Positions 1-9,343 of a DNA stretch of 64,000 nucleotides are shown one piece after another. Positions within the stretch are counted from its first letter, which is position 1. Every line of letters starts with the position of its first letter. Position numbers and translations under genes: made by a program. Under the pieces are notes generated by a model. The model saw only the letters and a program-made list of their open reading frames with translations. It did not search any database and was not told the DNA's origin. This DNA is from Acinetobacter sp. Ac_5812 (GTDB taxonomy: Bacteria > Pseudomonadota > Gammaproteobacteria > Pseudomonadales > Moraxellaceae): contig NZ_LXUK01000001.1 in the NCBI RefSeq assembly GCF_013072695.1, positions 310,001 through 374,000 of the forward strand. The letters are read 5' to 3'.

Positions 1-1566
1 CCCCGATACGTTGAGTACATCATCGACACGTCCGGTAATCCAATAGTAACCATCAGCATCACGACGTGCACCATCACCTGTGAAATAGTAATTCTTAAAG
101 GTCGAGAAATAAGCCTCGATAAAACGTTGTGGATCACCCCAAATGGTCCGCATTTGACCTGGCCAAGAATCCTTAATCACCAGATTGCCTTCAGTCGCAC
201 CTTCTAGCTCATTGCCCTCTCCATCCACCAGTGCCGGTTGAACACCAAAGAATGGACGTGTTGCAGAACCTGGTTTTAAGGCAGTTGCACCCGGTAATGG
301 TGAAATTAGAATGCCGCCTGTCTCTGTTTGCCACCATGTATCGACAATTGGGCAACGACCTTCACCCACCACTTCATGGTACCAGTTCCATGCTTCTGGA
401 TTGATCGGCTCACCCACCGAACCAAGTAGGCGTAAACTACTCCGATCACTTTCACGTACATAAGCATCGCCTTCACGCATCATGGCGCGAATCGCAGTCG
501 GTGCTGTATACAGAATGGTGACGTTATGCTTATCAATCACATGACCGATACGTGCCCAAGTTGGATATTGTGGAATCCCCTCAAACATCACCGTGGTGGT
601 GGCATTACTGAGTGGCCCATAGAGTAAATAACTATGTCCTGTAATCCAGCCTACATCCGCAGTACACCAATACACATCATCTTCACGCAGATCGAAGACT
701 TCTCTAAAAGTGGTATTCACATACACCAGATAACCGCCTGTGGTATGTAACACACCTTTCGGTTTACCTGTTGAACCTGAAGTGTACAGAATGAAGAGCG
801 GATCTTCTGCTTTCATCGGTTCTGGCGGACAGTGTTCGTCTACCTCCATGATGGCAAGGTGATACCAAACATCTCGTGCTGCATTAAACTGAATTGGATT
901 CCCTGTACGATGCACCACAATCACGTTTTCAACACTGCTGGTACCATCAATTTCTAAAGCGGCATCCACGTTTTCTTTCAGTGGCAGTAACTTTCCACCG
1001 CGCATGCCAGCATCCGCAGTAATCACCAGTTTTGCTTGGCAGTCTTCAATACGACTGGCCAAGGAGTCTGGCGAGAAGCCACCAAACACCACACAATGCA
1101 CGGCACCAATACGTGCACAGGCCAGCATGGCAATTGCCGCTTCAGGCACCATCGGCATATACAGCACTACACGATCACCTTTGCGAATACCTTGCTTCTT
1201 TAACACATTGGCAAAACGACACACTTCATCATGCAGTTCAGAAAACGAAATGATTTTATGACGCGAAGGGTGGTCACCTTCCCAAATAATCGCTGGCTTT
1301 AATGGATTATCTTTAAGATGTCGATCTAAGCAGTTGGCTGAGACATTCAGCTCACCATCCGCAAACCATTCAATTTTAAAATTATCTTGATTAAAACTGG
1401 TATTTTTGACCTGTGTAAATGGTTTGATCCATTCAATCTTGCTAGCTTCCTCTGCCCAAAATGCTTCAGGTTGCTCAATCGAATGTTGGTAACGTTTGAA
1501 ATAGTCTGCTTCAGAGATTCTTGCCGTTTCTTTGAATTTATCAGGCACTGGGTAGATTTCTTTCAT
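1..1566 (-). CDS. acs: acetyl-CoA synthetase, C-terminus cut by window edge
   Basis: AMP-forming acetyl-CoA synthetase: activates acetate with ATP to acetyl-AMP and transfers it to CoA in the cytosol. The ORF runs off the left edge, so about 522 N-terminal residues are visible and the last ~125 are missing. The N-terminus starts [11 protein letters not shown]. The ANL-family phosphate loop ([11 protein letters not shown]) is present, as are the acyl-pocket and adenine motifs around WWQTETGG and the [10 protein letters not shown] stretch. The start is ATG with AAGGAAG 6-7 nt upstream. It is transcribed away from the DUF805 gene. The family call is firm because length and motifs match throughout; only the C-terminal catalytic-lysine domain cannot be checked here. 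Confidence 0.95.
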   Translation of the reverse strand, partial: MKEIYPVPDKFKETARISEADYFKRYQHSIEQPEAFWAEEASKIEWIKPFTQVKNTSFNQDNFKIEWFADGELNVSANCLDRHLKDNPLKPAIIWEGDHPSRHKIISFSELHDEVCRFANVLKKQGIRKGDRVVLYMPMVPEAAIAMLACARIGAVHCVVFGGFSPDSLASRIEDCQAKLVITADAGMRGGKLLPLKENVDAALEIDGTSSVENVIVVHRTGNPIQFNAARDVWYHLAIMEVDEHCPPEPMKAEDPLFILYTSGSTGKPKGVLHTTGGYLVYVNTTFREVFDLREDDVYWCTADVGWITGHSYLLYGPLSNATTTVMFEGIPQYPTWARIGHVIDKHNVTILYTAPTAIRAMMREGDAYVRESDRSSLRLLGSVGEPINPEAWNWYHEVVGEGRCPIVDTWWQTETGGILISPLPGATALKPGSATRPFFGVQPALVDGEGNELEGATEGNLVIKDSWPGQMRTIWGDPQRFIEAYFSTFKNYYFTGDGARRDADGYYWITGRVDDVLNVSG

Positions 1567-1903
1567 AGCTCACTTCCTTGGTTTTTTATCTCATACCTTA
1601 GATGTTCTCATCTATTACACGGGTATGTTTTGTTCTCACTTGCAGTATTGACACCATTGACAAGCGCAAACAATGCGGCTTTGGTCGTAGAAATGTCAGG
1701 ACTTTTAATCTTTCAATCTTGTCTTAGTTTTAGGCTAAAATAGCAAAGCCGACGCTTTTACGATCCATTTCTTTTCAAAAATTTACTCAAAATAATTTAA
1801 ATTTGAACTGCTTGTCTATGCTTTTTGTTCTTAAAATAAGTGATTATTTTGATCATTGCCAAAAGCTTAAAAGATTTAATAATCAGAAAAATAGGAATGC
1901 ACT
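1567..1903. other. intergenic region between acs and DUF805 gene
   Basis: A 337-nt divergent spacer with no convincing gene. It must carry the promoters of acs (left) and the DUF805 gene (right). A Shine-Dalgarno (AGGAATG) lies just before the DUF805 ATG, and AAGGAAG before the acs ATG. I see no clear hairpin or repeat. The open frame at 1387-1743 is mostly acs antisense and has no family features. Confidence 0.5.
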
Positions 1904-2467
1904 ATGTTTGACCCTGTAATAACACCCCAAGTACAACCAATCAATGACCATCCACTTTCTCCTAAAGGTCGTTTTAACCGTCTCAGCTATTTAGGTTGGT
2001 ACGGTTTGCTCAGTTTGGCTTGTCTGGCTGCATTTATCTTGATCTTTGCTTTCGCGGGTATTTTTGCAAGCCGCAACGTCGATGATGCCATATTTAGTGC
2101 GTTTCCAGGCATGTCTGTCTTTGCCATGATTGCAGTGTGGTTGGGTGCCTTTTATTTGCAAATCGTGCTTTTGATTCGTCGCTTACATGACTTGAATAAG
2201 ACTGGCTGGCTATGCTTGTTGCTATTGGTGCCCGTGATTCAACTGCTGTTTACCTTATACGTTTTGCTTGCACCAGGAACACCGCATCGCAATGACTACG
2301 GTGATGTTCGCCCATCTCGTGGATGGGAAAAAATACTGGCATGGCTGATGATTTTGGTCACCTTACTGATGATGTCTGGTATCTTCATTTTTGCGTATTA
2401 TTTTGCCAGTCCAGATCTCTGGGAAGCACCAACCCAAATCATTCAAAATACCACCGAATATTTTTAA
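1904..2467 (+). CDS. DUF805 family inner-membrane protein
   Basis: A 187-residue integral membrane protein of the DUF805 family, function unknown. The hallmark RRLHDLNKTGW motif sits at residues 92-102, between hydrophobic helices at about 32-55, 70-90 and 102-124; a fourth helix follows near 143-166. The N-terminal soluble stretch ends in the typical GRFNRLSYL entry into helix 1. The ATG is preceded by AGGAATG at a usable distance. It is monocistronic by spacing: 132 nt separate it from the MscS gene. Nothing nearby suggests a substrate or partner. Confidence 0.9.
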   Translation: MFDPVITPQVQPINDHPLSPKGRFNRLSYLGWYGLLSLACLAAFILIFAFAGIFASRNVDDAIFSAFPGMSVFAMIAVWLGAFYLQIVLLIRRLHDLNKTGWLCLLLLVPVIQLLFTLYVLLAPGTPHRNDYGDVRPSRGWEKILAWLMILVTLLMMSGIFIFAYYFASPDLWEAPTQIIQNTTEYF

Positions 2468-2599
2468 ACGACCGCATCCAGCGAATTGATTTAATCATCA
2501 TGGGAAGTAAAGACTGAATTTTCACATGCGTATTGGGTATAAATTCATTATGATTGCTTCCCTCATTTACTCCTTCCTTTGCGAAATAGAGATCTTGCT

Positions 2600-3571
2600 G
2601 TGGCAAACGAACAAACAACATTGACTGAAGTGGCAAAAGATACAGGTGCGCTGATTCATCAAGCCAGCACCAAGACCACTGAAACGGTCTTGGCTCATAC
2701 TGAAAAGTATCACGATGCCTATACCACCATTGATAAAATTATGGACAGCTTTTGGGAGCGTATTCCCTATATCGGTATCGCGATTACAGTTTTCATTATC
2801 TTTTGGCTGCTCACCAAGTTGTTTAAACTCTTTATTCGCAAGACTTTAGAAAATCGCAGCTATACCCGTCAAAACCTAGTCCTAGTACTCAATCGTGTCG
2901 GTAGTACCTTTATTATCTTCTTTGGCTTCTTGATTGCGTTGGTGATTGCCATCCCAGGCTTTACGCCAAGTCAATTGATTGGTGCTTTGGGGATTGGTTC
3001 GGTTGCGATTGGTTTTGCTTTCAAAGACATCTTCCAGAACTTATTGTCCGGGATTCTGATTTTGATCAGCGAACCGTTTCGTATCGGTGATGATATTGTC
3101 GTAAATGGCTTGGAAGGAAACGTTGAAGATATTCAAATCCGAGCAACTTTCTTACGCTCTCCAGATGGCCGTCGCATCGTGATTCCCAATGCTACGGTGT
3201 ACACCAGTGCAGTCACAGTCAACAATGCCTATCAACGTCGTCGTTGTGAATTTGTGGTTGGTATTGGCTATGAAGATGACATGCAAAAAGCCAAGAAGAT
3301 TATTCTCGATATTCTGGATCGTAATTTGAATGTACTGAGTCAACCAGGTTTCTCGGTCAACGTCACCGCACTGGCAGATTTCTCAATTAATTTAACAGTA
3401 CGCTGGTGGGTCAATACCACTGAAACCACTACCTCAGCCTCTATCAGCGAAATTCAAGAATTGGTGGTGACTGCTTTTGACGAAAAAGGAATTTCAATTC
3501 CTTATCCAGTGCAGGAAGTCAAAGTCTATCGTGGTGATCAATCTGAGCTGAGCGATGCTTTAGACAAATAA
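2600..3571 (+). CDS. small-conductance mechanosensitive channel (MscS family)
   Basis: A 323-residue MscS-type channel that would open under membrane tension to release solutes on osmotic downshock. Three hydrophobic helices lie at about 48-72, 85-110 and 117-146. The last contains the pore-lining Gly/Ala-rich helix and the signature FKDIFQNLLSGILIL followed by EPFRIGDDI. The cytoplasmic beta domain (VEDIQIRATFLR, VIPNA) and alpha/beta domain follow. I chose GTG at 2600 (MANEQTTLTE); an upstream in-frame TTG at 2579 would add seven residues but has no better ribosome site. The 3' end overlaps the convergent rsmE by 12 nt. Confidence 0.9.
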   Translation: MANEQTTLTEVAKDTGALIHQASTKTTETVLAHTEKYHDAYTTIDKIMDSFWERIPYIGIAITVFIIFWLLTKLFKLFIRKTLENRSYTRQNLVLVLNRVGSTFIIFFGFLIALVIAIPGFTPSQLIGALGIGSVAIGFAFKDIFQNLLSGILILISEPFRIGDDIVVNGLEGNVEDIQIRATFLRSPDGRRIVIPNATVYTSAVTVNNAYQRRRCEFVVGIGYEDDMQKAKKIILDILDRNLNVLSQPGFSVNVTALADFSINLTVRWWVNTTETTTSASISEIQELVVTAFDEKGISIPYPVQEVKVYRGDQSELSDALDK

Positions 3572-4270
3572 TCGCCCTAAAATATTCGATACGGCTGTTT
3601 CAGTTCGCAAAATTCGGTTGCCTAAGCTCATCGCTTGGCAGCCGTTTTTTATCAGCAGATCAACCTCATAGGGAATAAATCCTCCCTCTGGACCAACGAT
3701 CAAACTACAAGACTGTTGAATTGCATACGGCATTGGCTGCTCTGCATAGGGATGCGCCACAAAAGCAGGCTGTTCTGCGCTGATCAACGTCGGTAAAACA
3801 TCTTCCACAAAAGGTTTAAAGCGTTTATACAGTTGGATTTCGGGTGCAATAGTATCGCCCGCTTGTTCTAAACCTAAAGTTACATAATCATTCAGTTGCT
3901 GTAAAAACGGTGTTTGCCAATAGCTCTTATCCACTCGATAACTATGAATCAGGCTAATCCGTTCCACGCCCAAGGTCACAGCATCCATAATGATGCGACG
4001 TAATACTTTAGGACGTGGCAAGGCCAGAATCAGATGCACGGGAAGCTTTGCAGGAACCACTTCTGTTTGTACTGGACGAACCCTAATGCATTCTTCGCTG
4101 ATAGCCACCACCTCAGTTAAGTAGCGCTGATCTGCACGAATCCCAACCTTTAAGGTATCACCAACATTCAGCTGTAAGTGCTGAGCTAAATGCTGTAATT
4201 GTCTGGGCTGGCTAATCTGCCAGACCTCCGCCGAAACACACTGATCTGGCTCGAGTAAAACAATATTCAT
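3560..4270 (-). CDS. rsmE: 16S rRNA (uracil-1498-N3)-methyltransferase RsmE
   Basis: A SPOUT-class methyltransferase that methylates N3 of U1498 in 16S rRNA, using S-adenosylmethionine. At 236 residues it has normal length. It has an N-terminal PUA-like domain and a C-terminal trefoil-knot SAM site marked by LIVGPEGGF and, near the end, LGNRILRTETA. It is the second gene of a pair with waaA: its ATG overlaps the waaA stop by 4 nt, implying translational coupling. The 3' end overlaps the convergent MscS gene slightly. Confidence 0.96.
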   Translation of the reverse strand: MNIVLLEPDQCVSAEVWQISQPRQLQHLAQHLQLNVGDTLKVGIRADQRYLTEVVAISEECIRVRPVQTEVVPAKLPVHLILALPRPKVLRRIIMDAVTLGVERISLIHSYRVDKSYWQTPFLQQLNDYVTLGLEQAGDTIAPEIQLYKRFKPFVEDVLPTLISAEQPAFVAHPYAEQPMPYAIQQSCSLIVGPEGGFIPYEVDLLIKNGCQAMSLGNRILRTETAVSNILGRLFV

Positions 4271-5586
4271 GACGATATGGTTTGCTGTAAATAGTGATCA
4301 AGACACTGAATATGCTGCTGTAGTGAGCCTTTATTTGCTTGTAGAACCCGCTGAGCCTGTGTAACCAGTTGCTGAGCCTGTGCATCATGCTCTAGACAGG
4401 TTAATAATTGCTGCCCCACCTGCTCCGCATCCGCTCCAATCAGAATCCCATGCTGAGCCACAAACTCATCCACAATAGTTTGAAAATTGAAATAACGCGG
4501 ACCAATGGCGGTGGGCACATTCAAGACCATCGGCTCTAAAATATTATGCCCGCCACCCGGCTCATTCAATGAACCTCCAACAAAACAGGCTTGGCTCAAG
4601 GCATACCAGAGCCACATTTCCCCCATACTATCGGCAAGGAAGACTTGGGTATCCGCTTGAATCGGTTGTTGCAGACTACGGCGTTGCGTTTTTAAATTCA
4701 AACTTTGGCAAACTTGATATACCTCATCAAAACGTTCTGGATGACGAGGCACCACAATACAGAGTAAATTCGGATTTGAATTTAAATGCGACTGCAATTG
4801 TTTCAGCACACTGTGTTCTTCTGGTGCATGCGTACTGGCTAAAGTGATGATCTGACGATTCGCCAATTGCCATTCTTGTTTGAGTTGCTGTGCTTGCATG
4901 ACAAAATGCTCTGGTGCAGCAATATCAAATTTAATATTGCCAACCACCTGACTTTTGACTGGATCAAGACCTAGATCGACATAGCGTTGTTGCGTTGCCA
5001 CATCTTGGGCCAATAGCCAAGTCAACTGTTGCAGCATCGGTTGAGTTAAACGACGAACCTTGCCATAACCTTTGGCCGATTTTTCGGAAAGACGTGCATT
5101 CAATAAAATACAGGGAATTTGTTGCTGTTGTGCTTCGGCAATAAGATTTGGCCAGATCTCTGTTTCAACCAATGCCAATAGCCGAGGTTGATACAGGTTA
5201 AAAAATCGTTTTAATAATGCTTTTTGATCGACAGGCAAATATACCGCCTGAAATAAATCGAGATAGGGTACTTTTAAAAACAGGGATTTTGCCCGAGCTT
5301 GCCCAGTCTTGGTGGTATTGGTCACTAAAACGGGATGACCTAATTTTAGATAATGCTCTATCAAAGGTTGAGCCGCGTTGGTTTCACCAACAGATACCGC
5401 ATGAAACCAAATTGCCCTTAAATTTTTAGCAGGCTGAAACGGCCCAAAACGCTCGATACATTCCTGCTGAAACAGCGCATCACTTTCTGCCCGTTGTTTG
5501 ATTTTCCAACGGTATAAGGGCTTGATACAAGCCAATAAAACGTTATACCAAAACGGTGTTTGCTGTGCTGCTGTGTTCTGCGCCAT
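4267..5586 (-). CDS. waaA: 3-deoxy-D-manno-octulosonic acid (Kdo) transferase
   Basis: Inner-membrane glycosyltransferase (GT30) that adds Kdo from CMP-Kdo to lipid IVA during lipid A/LOS core assembly. It has 439 residues with a hydrophobic N-terminal anchor, the WFHAVSVGE motif, TNTTKTG and AVYLPVD in the first Rossmann half. The second half carries VVPRHPERF and a GGSLNEPGGGHNILEP donor-site region. All are family signatures. It is first in the two-gene waaA-rsmE unit, with a 4-nt overlap. Length and motifs agree with WaaA/KdtA. Confidence 0.96.
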   Translation of the reverse strand: MAQNTAAQQTPFWYNVLLACIKPLYRWKIKQRAESDALFQQECIERFGPFQPAKNLRAIWFHAVSVGETNAAQPLIEHYLKLGHPVLVTNTTKTGQARAKSLFLKVPYLDLFQAVYLPVDQKALLKRFFNLYQPRLLALVETEIWPNLIAEAQQQQIPCILLNARLSEKSAKGYGKVRRLTQPMLQQLTWLLAQDVATQQRYVDLGLDPVKSQVVGNIKFDIAAPEHFVMQAQQLKQEWQLANRQIITLASTHAPEEHSVLKQLQSHLNSNPNLLCIVVPRHPERFDEVYQVCQSLNLKTQRRSLQQPIQADTQVFLADSMGEMWLWYALSQACFVGGSLNEPGGGHNILEPMVLNVPTAIGPRYFNFQTIVDEFVAQHGILIGADAEQVGQQLLTCLEHDAQAQQLVTQAQRVLQANKGSLQQHIQCLDHYLQQTISS

Positions 5587-5854
5587 CCGAGACCATAATT
5601 TACAAGGTGATTCCTGCCCATTATGCGGAAATTTATGATGTTTTGACAGTTAGACTTTTAAATGTGTTTTGAAGAAATATGGACTTCCTTTCTATATGCT
5701 TAGGCCAAATTATCTTGTAAATTAGCCAATTGCGCGATTTAGTCAATTACTTAAAGAATTGATATGTTTTCACTCTAAAAGAAAAATCTATTTGAAATTT
5801 CATTAGATCACGACACAACCATGAAAAGAAAAAAACGAACAAGGGGTTAAGCAA

Positions 5855-6589
5855 ATGTATACTGTCCATAAACAAAAAGGATGTTTTCCAGCGGGAACTC
5901 GTATCCTCACAGAGCAAGGTCTAGTTCCAATTCAAGACATTAAAGTGGATGATATGGTTCTGTCCAAGCCAGAATCTGGTGAGGGCGAGCTTTGCTATAA
6001 ACCTGTTATAAGCACAGCTTCTTATGAAGATAAAGAAATTTGGGAGCTAACATACTTTCAAGTTAAAGCAACTACTGATATCTCAAATTTAAATAAAGGT
6101 AAATTATTGCAGCTATCTAAAAAGGGTCAAATGAGTACAATTATGACCACTCCGAACCATCCATTTTGGGTTAATGGTATTGGCTGGACACGATTGGATG
6201 AATTAGAGAATGGACATATCCTTCAAACTAAAGATATAGACATTGTAATACTAGTTTTCAGTGTACAACCTCGATATAAAACAGATAAGCCTTTTGTTGC
6301 TGCATCCTATTCACCGAGAAATATATTTGACGCTGATAAAAAAGGCTTTGATATAGATAACGTTGATTATTATTTCTTTCTAGAGCAGCACCCAGATGGG
6401 CATCGAAAATACATAGGTAATGGTGATAACCCAAGCCCATTGATATTAAAAGAACATGACCCAATTTATGTGTTAAATGAAGCCTTTTCTACAACCGCTT
6501 TCCACTTGGAAATTGCTGACTATCATACATACTTTATTTTTAATGACGGTTTGTGGGTACATAGTACTGATTGCCCTCAAGCCTTCTGA
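5855..6589 (+). CDS. orphan Hint (intein/hedgehog-type) domain protein
   Basis: A 244-residue protein that is almost nothing but a Hint autoprocessing domain. Block A is at the start: Cys10 in GCFPAGTRILT, then LVPIQDIKVDDMVLS. Block B is TTPNHPFWVNG with the TxxH catalytic pair. The last block is DYHTYFIFNDGLWVHS near the C-terminus. In polymorphic toxins and secreted Hint proteins such a domain cleaves itself from a toxin, but here there is no secretion domain before it and no toxin after it; only six residues follow the WVHS end. The usual terminal His-Asn is His-Ser. It has an AAGGGG ribosome site, and is AT-rich against its neighbours. Either a remnant of a polymorphic toxin locus or a stand-alone processing protein. 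Confidence 0.8.
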   Translation: MYTVHKQKGCFPAGTRILTEQGLVPIQDIKVDDMVLSKPESGEGELCYKPVISTASYEDKEIWELTYFQVKATTDISNLNKGKLLQLSKKGQMSTIMTTPNHPFWVNGIGWTRLDELENGHILQTKDIDIVILVFSVQPRYKTDKPFVAASYSPRNIFDADKKGFDIDNVDYYFFLEQHPDGHRKYIGNGDNPSPLILKEHDPIYVLNEAFSTTAFHLEIADYHTYFIFNDGLWVHSTDCPQAF

Positions 6590-6636
6590 TGTTGCACCTC
6601 GGTTTCCGGAGATCCGTTCAGGTAATTAAAACAAAA

Positions 6637-6674
6637 ACTCATGCAATTTTGGTAAATCACATGAGTCATTTTTT
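6637..6674 (+). terminator. hairpin terminator after the Hint gene
   Basis: ACTCATG (6637-6643) pairs with CATGAGT (6660-6666) around a 16-nt loop and is followed by a short T run on the + strand. It sits between the Hint gene and the convergent reductase gene. Confidence 0.5.
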
Positions 6675-6690
6675 AAAGTTTTAAAACAGA

Positions 6691-7755
6691 TTAAGCTTCT
6701 AACTGTTCAAAAGCAGGATAATCGGTATAACCCTCAGCACCATCACCATATAGCGTTTGTGGCTGAAGTGGATTTAAAGGCAAATCATGTTGTAAACGTT
6801 CAAATAAATCAGGGTTCGCGATATATTGTTTACCGAATGAAACTGCATCCGCTTGGCCTGTCGCCAAAATACGTTTCGCAGAATCCGCGGTTAAACCTTC
6901 ATTGGCAATCCACACACCTTTAAATTTCGGGCGTAATTTTGGTAACACACTATCCTCAGCTTCATATTCACGCGTGAAAATAAAACCAATATTGCGTTGA
7001 TCTAATTGCTCAACCACATAACCAAACGTTGCTAATGGATTTTCATCGCCCATATCGTGCGAATCACCGCGTGGGGCAAGATGTACGCCCACTCGACCAG
7101 CACCCCATACTTCGATGAAGGTATCTACAACTTGGAGCAATAAACGCGCACGGTTTTCAATTGAACCGCCGTATTCATCATCACGTTGATTGGTTGTGCT
7201 TTGTAGGAATTGATCAATCAAATAACCATTCGCTGCGTGTAATTCCACACCATCAAACCCAGCGGCTTTGGCCTGTTCAGCAGCATTTCTATATTGCGCG
7301 ACGATTTCTTGAATTTCTTCATGTGATAAGGCACGTGGTGTCACAAAAGGACGCTTTGGACGAAGTAAGCTCACTTCACCCGTAGGTTGAATCGCACTGG
7401 GTGCCACAGGTGTATCACCATCCAATAAGTCTGGATGTGAAATACGACCGACATGCCACAGCTGAACCACAATTTTTGAACCTTGTGCATGTACAGCTTC
7501 AACAATTTTATGCCATGCCTGCGCTTGTTCTTGGGACCATAAACCTGGCGTATTGGCATATCCCGCTGCTTTTGGGCTAATCACCGTTGCTTCGGTAATA
7601 ATAAGGCCAGCATTGGCACGTTGTTGGTAATATTCCACCATCAAATCGTTTGGAATACGTTGTGCACCACTACGCGCTCTGGTTAAAGGAGCTAAAACCA
7701 AGCGGTTTTTAATCGTGAAATCACCTACTTGCAAAGTAGAATTTAGTTCAGCCAT
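6691..7755 (-). CDS. alkene reductase, old yellow enzyme family
   Basis: A 354-residue FMN-dependent ene-reductase (NemA/OYE type) that reduces activated C=C bonds of enals, enones, maleimides or nitro compounds with NAD(P)H. The N-terminal LAPLTRAR motif starts the TIM barrel. The substrate-anchoring HAAN pair is at residues 173-176, with Tyr178 as likely proton donor (HAANGYL), and GGSIENRAR follows. It lies 27 nt downstream of an ArsR-type repressor gene in the same direction, so the two probably form an electrophile-responsive operon. The physiological substrate cannot be read from sequence. Confidence 0.95.
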   Translation of the reverse strand: MAELNSTLQVGDFTIKNRLVLAPLTRARSGAQRIPNDLMVEYYQQRANAGLIITEATVISPKAAGYANTPGLWSQEQAQAWHKIVEAVHAQGSKIVVQLWHVGRISHPDLLDGDTPVAPSAIQPTGEVSLLRPKRPFVTPRALSHEEIQEIVAQYRNAAEQAKAAGFDGVELHAANGYLIDQFLQSTTNQRDDEYGGSIENRARLLLQVVDTFIEVWGAGRVGVHLAPRGDSHDMGDENPLATFGYVVEQLDQRNIGFIFTREYEAEDSVLPKLRPKFKGVWIANEGLTADSAKRILATGQADAVSFGKQYIANPDLFERLQHDLPLNPLQPQTLYGDGAEGYTDYPAFEQLEA

Positions 7756-7782
7756 GATCGCCTCAACTTACACTTCTTCGAT

Positions 7783-8085
7783 TTAAAGTGCTTGTTTTAA
7801 ATGTTCGATATATTGCTGAATCAAAGCTTCATTGCGCGTGAAATAAGACCACTGTCCATATTTCTCGACCTTAATCAAACCTGCCTGTTGCAATACAGAC
7901 AAATGATTCGACATGGTCGATTGTGCAACTTTTCCTAAACGTTCGATGTGCCCTGCACATACACCCCGTTCAAAACTACCACCACATTGCTCAACGGGTA
8001 GAAATTGCTCAGGCTCTTTTAGCCATTGCAAAATCTGTCGACGTAATGGATTGGCTAAGGCTTTGCTTATAACATCAATATCCAT
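7783..8085 (-). CDS. ArsR-family transcriptional regulator
   Basis: A 100-residue winged-helix repressor. The start is taken at ATG 8085 (MDIDVISKALANPLRRQIL), where ArsR proteins normally begin; a longer reading from a TTG at 8154 would run through the operator region and is unlikely. The recognition helix region is KVAQSTMSNHLSVLQQAG (about 52-69), and the wing is VEKYGQWSYF. Cys34, Cys43 and His46 sit in an inserted loop (EQCGG...GVCAGH) and could sense electrophiles, oxidation or metal; this is inference. It is transcribed with the downstream ene-reductase. Palindromic candidate operators lie upstream. Confidence 0.88.
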   Translation of the reverse strand: MDIDVISKALANPLRRQILQWLKEPEQFLPVEQCGGSFERGVCAGHIERLGKVAQSTMSNHLSVLQQAGLIKVEKYGQWSYFTRNEALIQQYIEHLKQAL

Positions 8086-8154
8086 AGACACACCACGTTT
8101 CTCAAGCGGCAACGCTTTGTTCAGCACCTGAAACCAGTATATCGAATTTTTCAA

Positions 8155-8187
8155 ATATTAATATCCATTTTTTTCGATATTAATATC
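8155..8187. promoter_or_regulatory. paired palindromes, likely ArsR operator
   Basis: ATATTAATAT occurs at 8155-8164 and again at 8177-8186; the second copy extends to the 12-bp perfect palindrome GATATTAATATC (8176-8187). The copies are 22 bp apart, two helical turns, directly upstream of the ArsR gene. The arrangement fits an autoregulated operator. Confidence 0.55.
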
Positions 8188-8247
8188 ATATTTTTTCGAT
8201 TAACCAGCCGATACTGAACGAGATTGCCGTTTTAATTGGATTAAAAC

Positions 8248-9343
8248 TTATAAACCTTGCTTCAAACTTGCTTCGATGAACTTATCCAAGTCACCATCTA
8301 ACACTGCTTTGGTATTGGAATTTTCGACACCAGTACGTAAGTCTTTAATGCGTGAGTCATCTAGGACATAGGAACGAATTTGACTTCCCCAACCGATATC
8401 TGACTTTGAGTCTTCTAAGGCTTGAGCAGCTTCATTACGTTTGCTCATCTCGAGTTCATAGAGTTTGGCACGTAATTGCTTCCACGCATGGTCACGGTTG
8501 GCATGTTGTGAACGTTGGTTCTGACAAGCCACTACAATGCCTGTCGGTGCATGCGTTAAACGAACCGCAGAATCGGTTTTGTTAATGTGCTGACCACCCG
8601 CACCCGAAGCACGGTAAGTATCGGTACGGACATCGGATGGATTGATATCAATTTCGATATTGTCATCAATCTCAGGCGAGATAAACACGGCTGAGAATGA
8701 AGTATGGCGGTTGTTGTTACTGTCAAATGGTGACTTACGGACTAAACGATGTACGCCACTTTCAGTACGTAACCAACCATAGGCAAATTCACCATCTACA
8801 CGAATGGTTGCTGATTTAATCCCAGCGACATCACCATCTGACACTTCCATCAATTCAGCTTTAAAGCCATGACGTTCGATCCAGCGTAGATACATACGTA
8901 ATAACATTGACGCCCAATCCTGTGCTTCTGTCCCACCTGAACCAGATTGGATTTCAAGGAAGCATGGATTTGGATCCATTGGATTACTGAACATACGACG
9001 GAATTCAAGATTACCTAAGGCCTGTTCAGCACTGTCTAATTCTGCTTGAACATCCAACAATAAACTTTCATCATCCGCTTCAACCGCAAGGTCTAGCATC
9101 GCTTTGGCATCATCTAACTGTTCAGCAAGACGATCAAATACACCTAATGTGTTTTCTAAACTGCCCTTTTCTTTTGCGATGGCCTGAGCACGGCTTTGAT
9201 CATTCCAAATCGCAGGGTCTTCTAATTCTCTTAAAACTTCTTCTAAACGCTCAGCTTTTAGATCGTAGTCAAAGATACCCCCGTAGTGTTTGGCTACGAT
9301 CAGATAAGTCTTTCAATTGAATTAAATACGGATTAATTTCCAC
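8248..9343 (-). CDS. prfB: peptide chain release factor 2, programmed +1 frameshift
   Basis: RF2, which reads UAA/UGA and triggers peptide release. The gene is in two frames. The first runs from GTG at 9343 ([16 protein letters not shown]) to an in-frame UGA at 9271-9269. The site is the classic one: GGGGG (9282-9278) acts as internal Shine-Dalgarno, then TAT CTT TGA C, with slippage at CTT to continue as D-Y-D-L-K. The frameshifted product is 364 residues. The anticodon-like SPF tripeptide falls at 204-206 and GGQ at 249-251, as in the Escherichia coli protein. The frameshift senses RF2 level: scarce RF2 lets the ribosome shift. Not a pseudogene. Confidence 0.97.
9269..9282 (-). promoter_or_regulatory. 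RF2 programmed frameshift site
   Basis: On the minus strand this reads GGGGGTATCTTTGA: an internal Shine-Dalgarno-like G run, slippery CTT-T and the UGA stop. It matches the conserved autoregulatory +1 frameshift element of bacterial prfB. Confidence 0.95.

Noticed and set aside
1387-1743. 118-residue + strand ORF as a gene
   Set aside because: It is mostly antisense to acs, has no ribosome site and resembles no protein family.
8248-9099. prfB as a short 283-residue gene or a frameshifted pseudogene
   Set aside because: The upstream frame, the in-frame UGA and the slippery site match the conserved programmed frameshift exactly.
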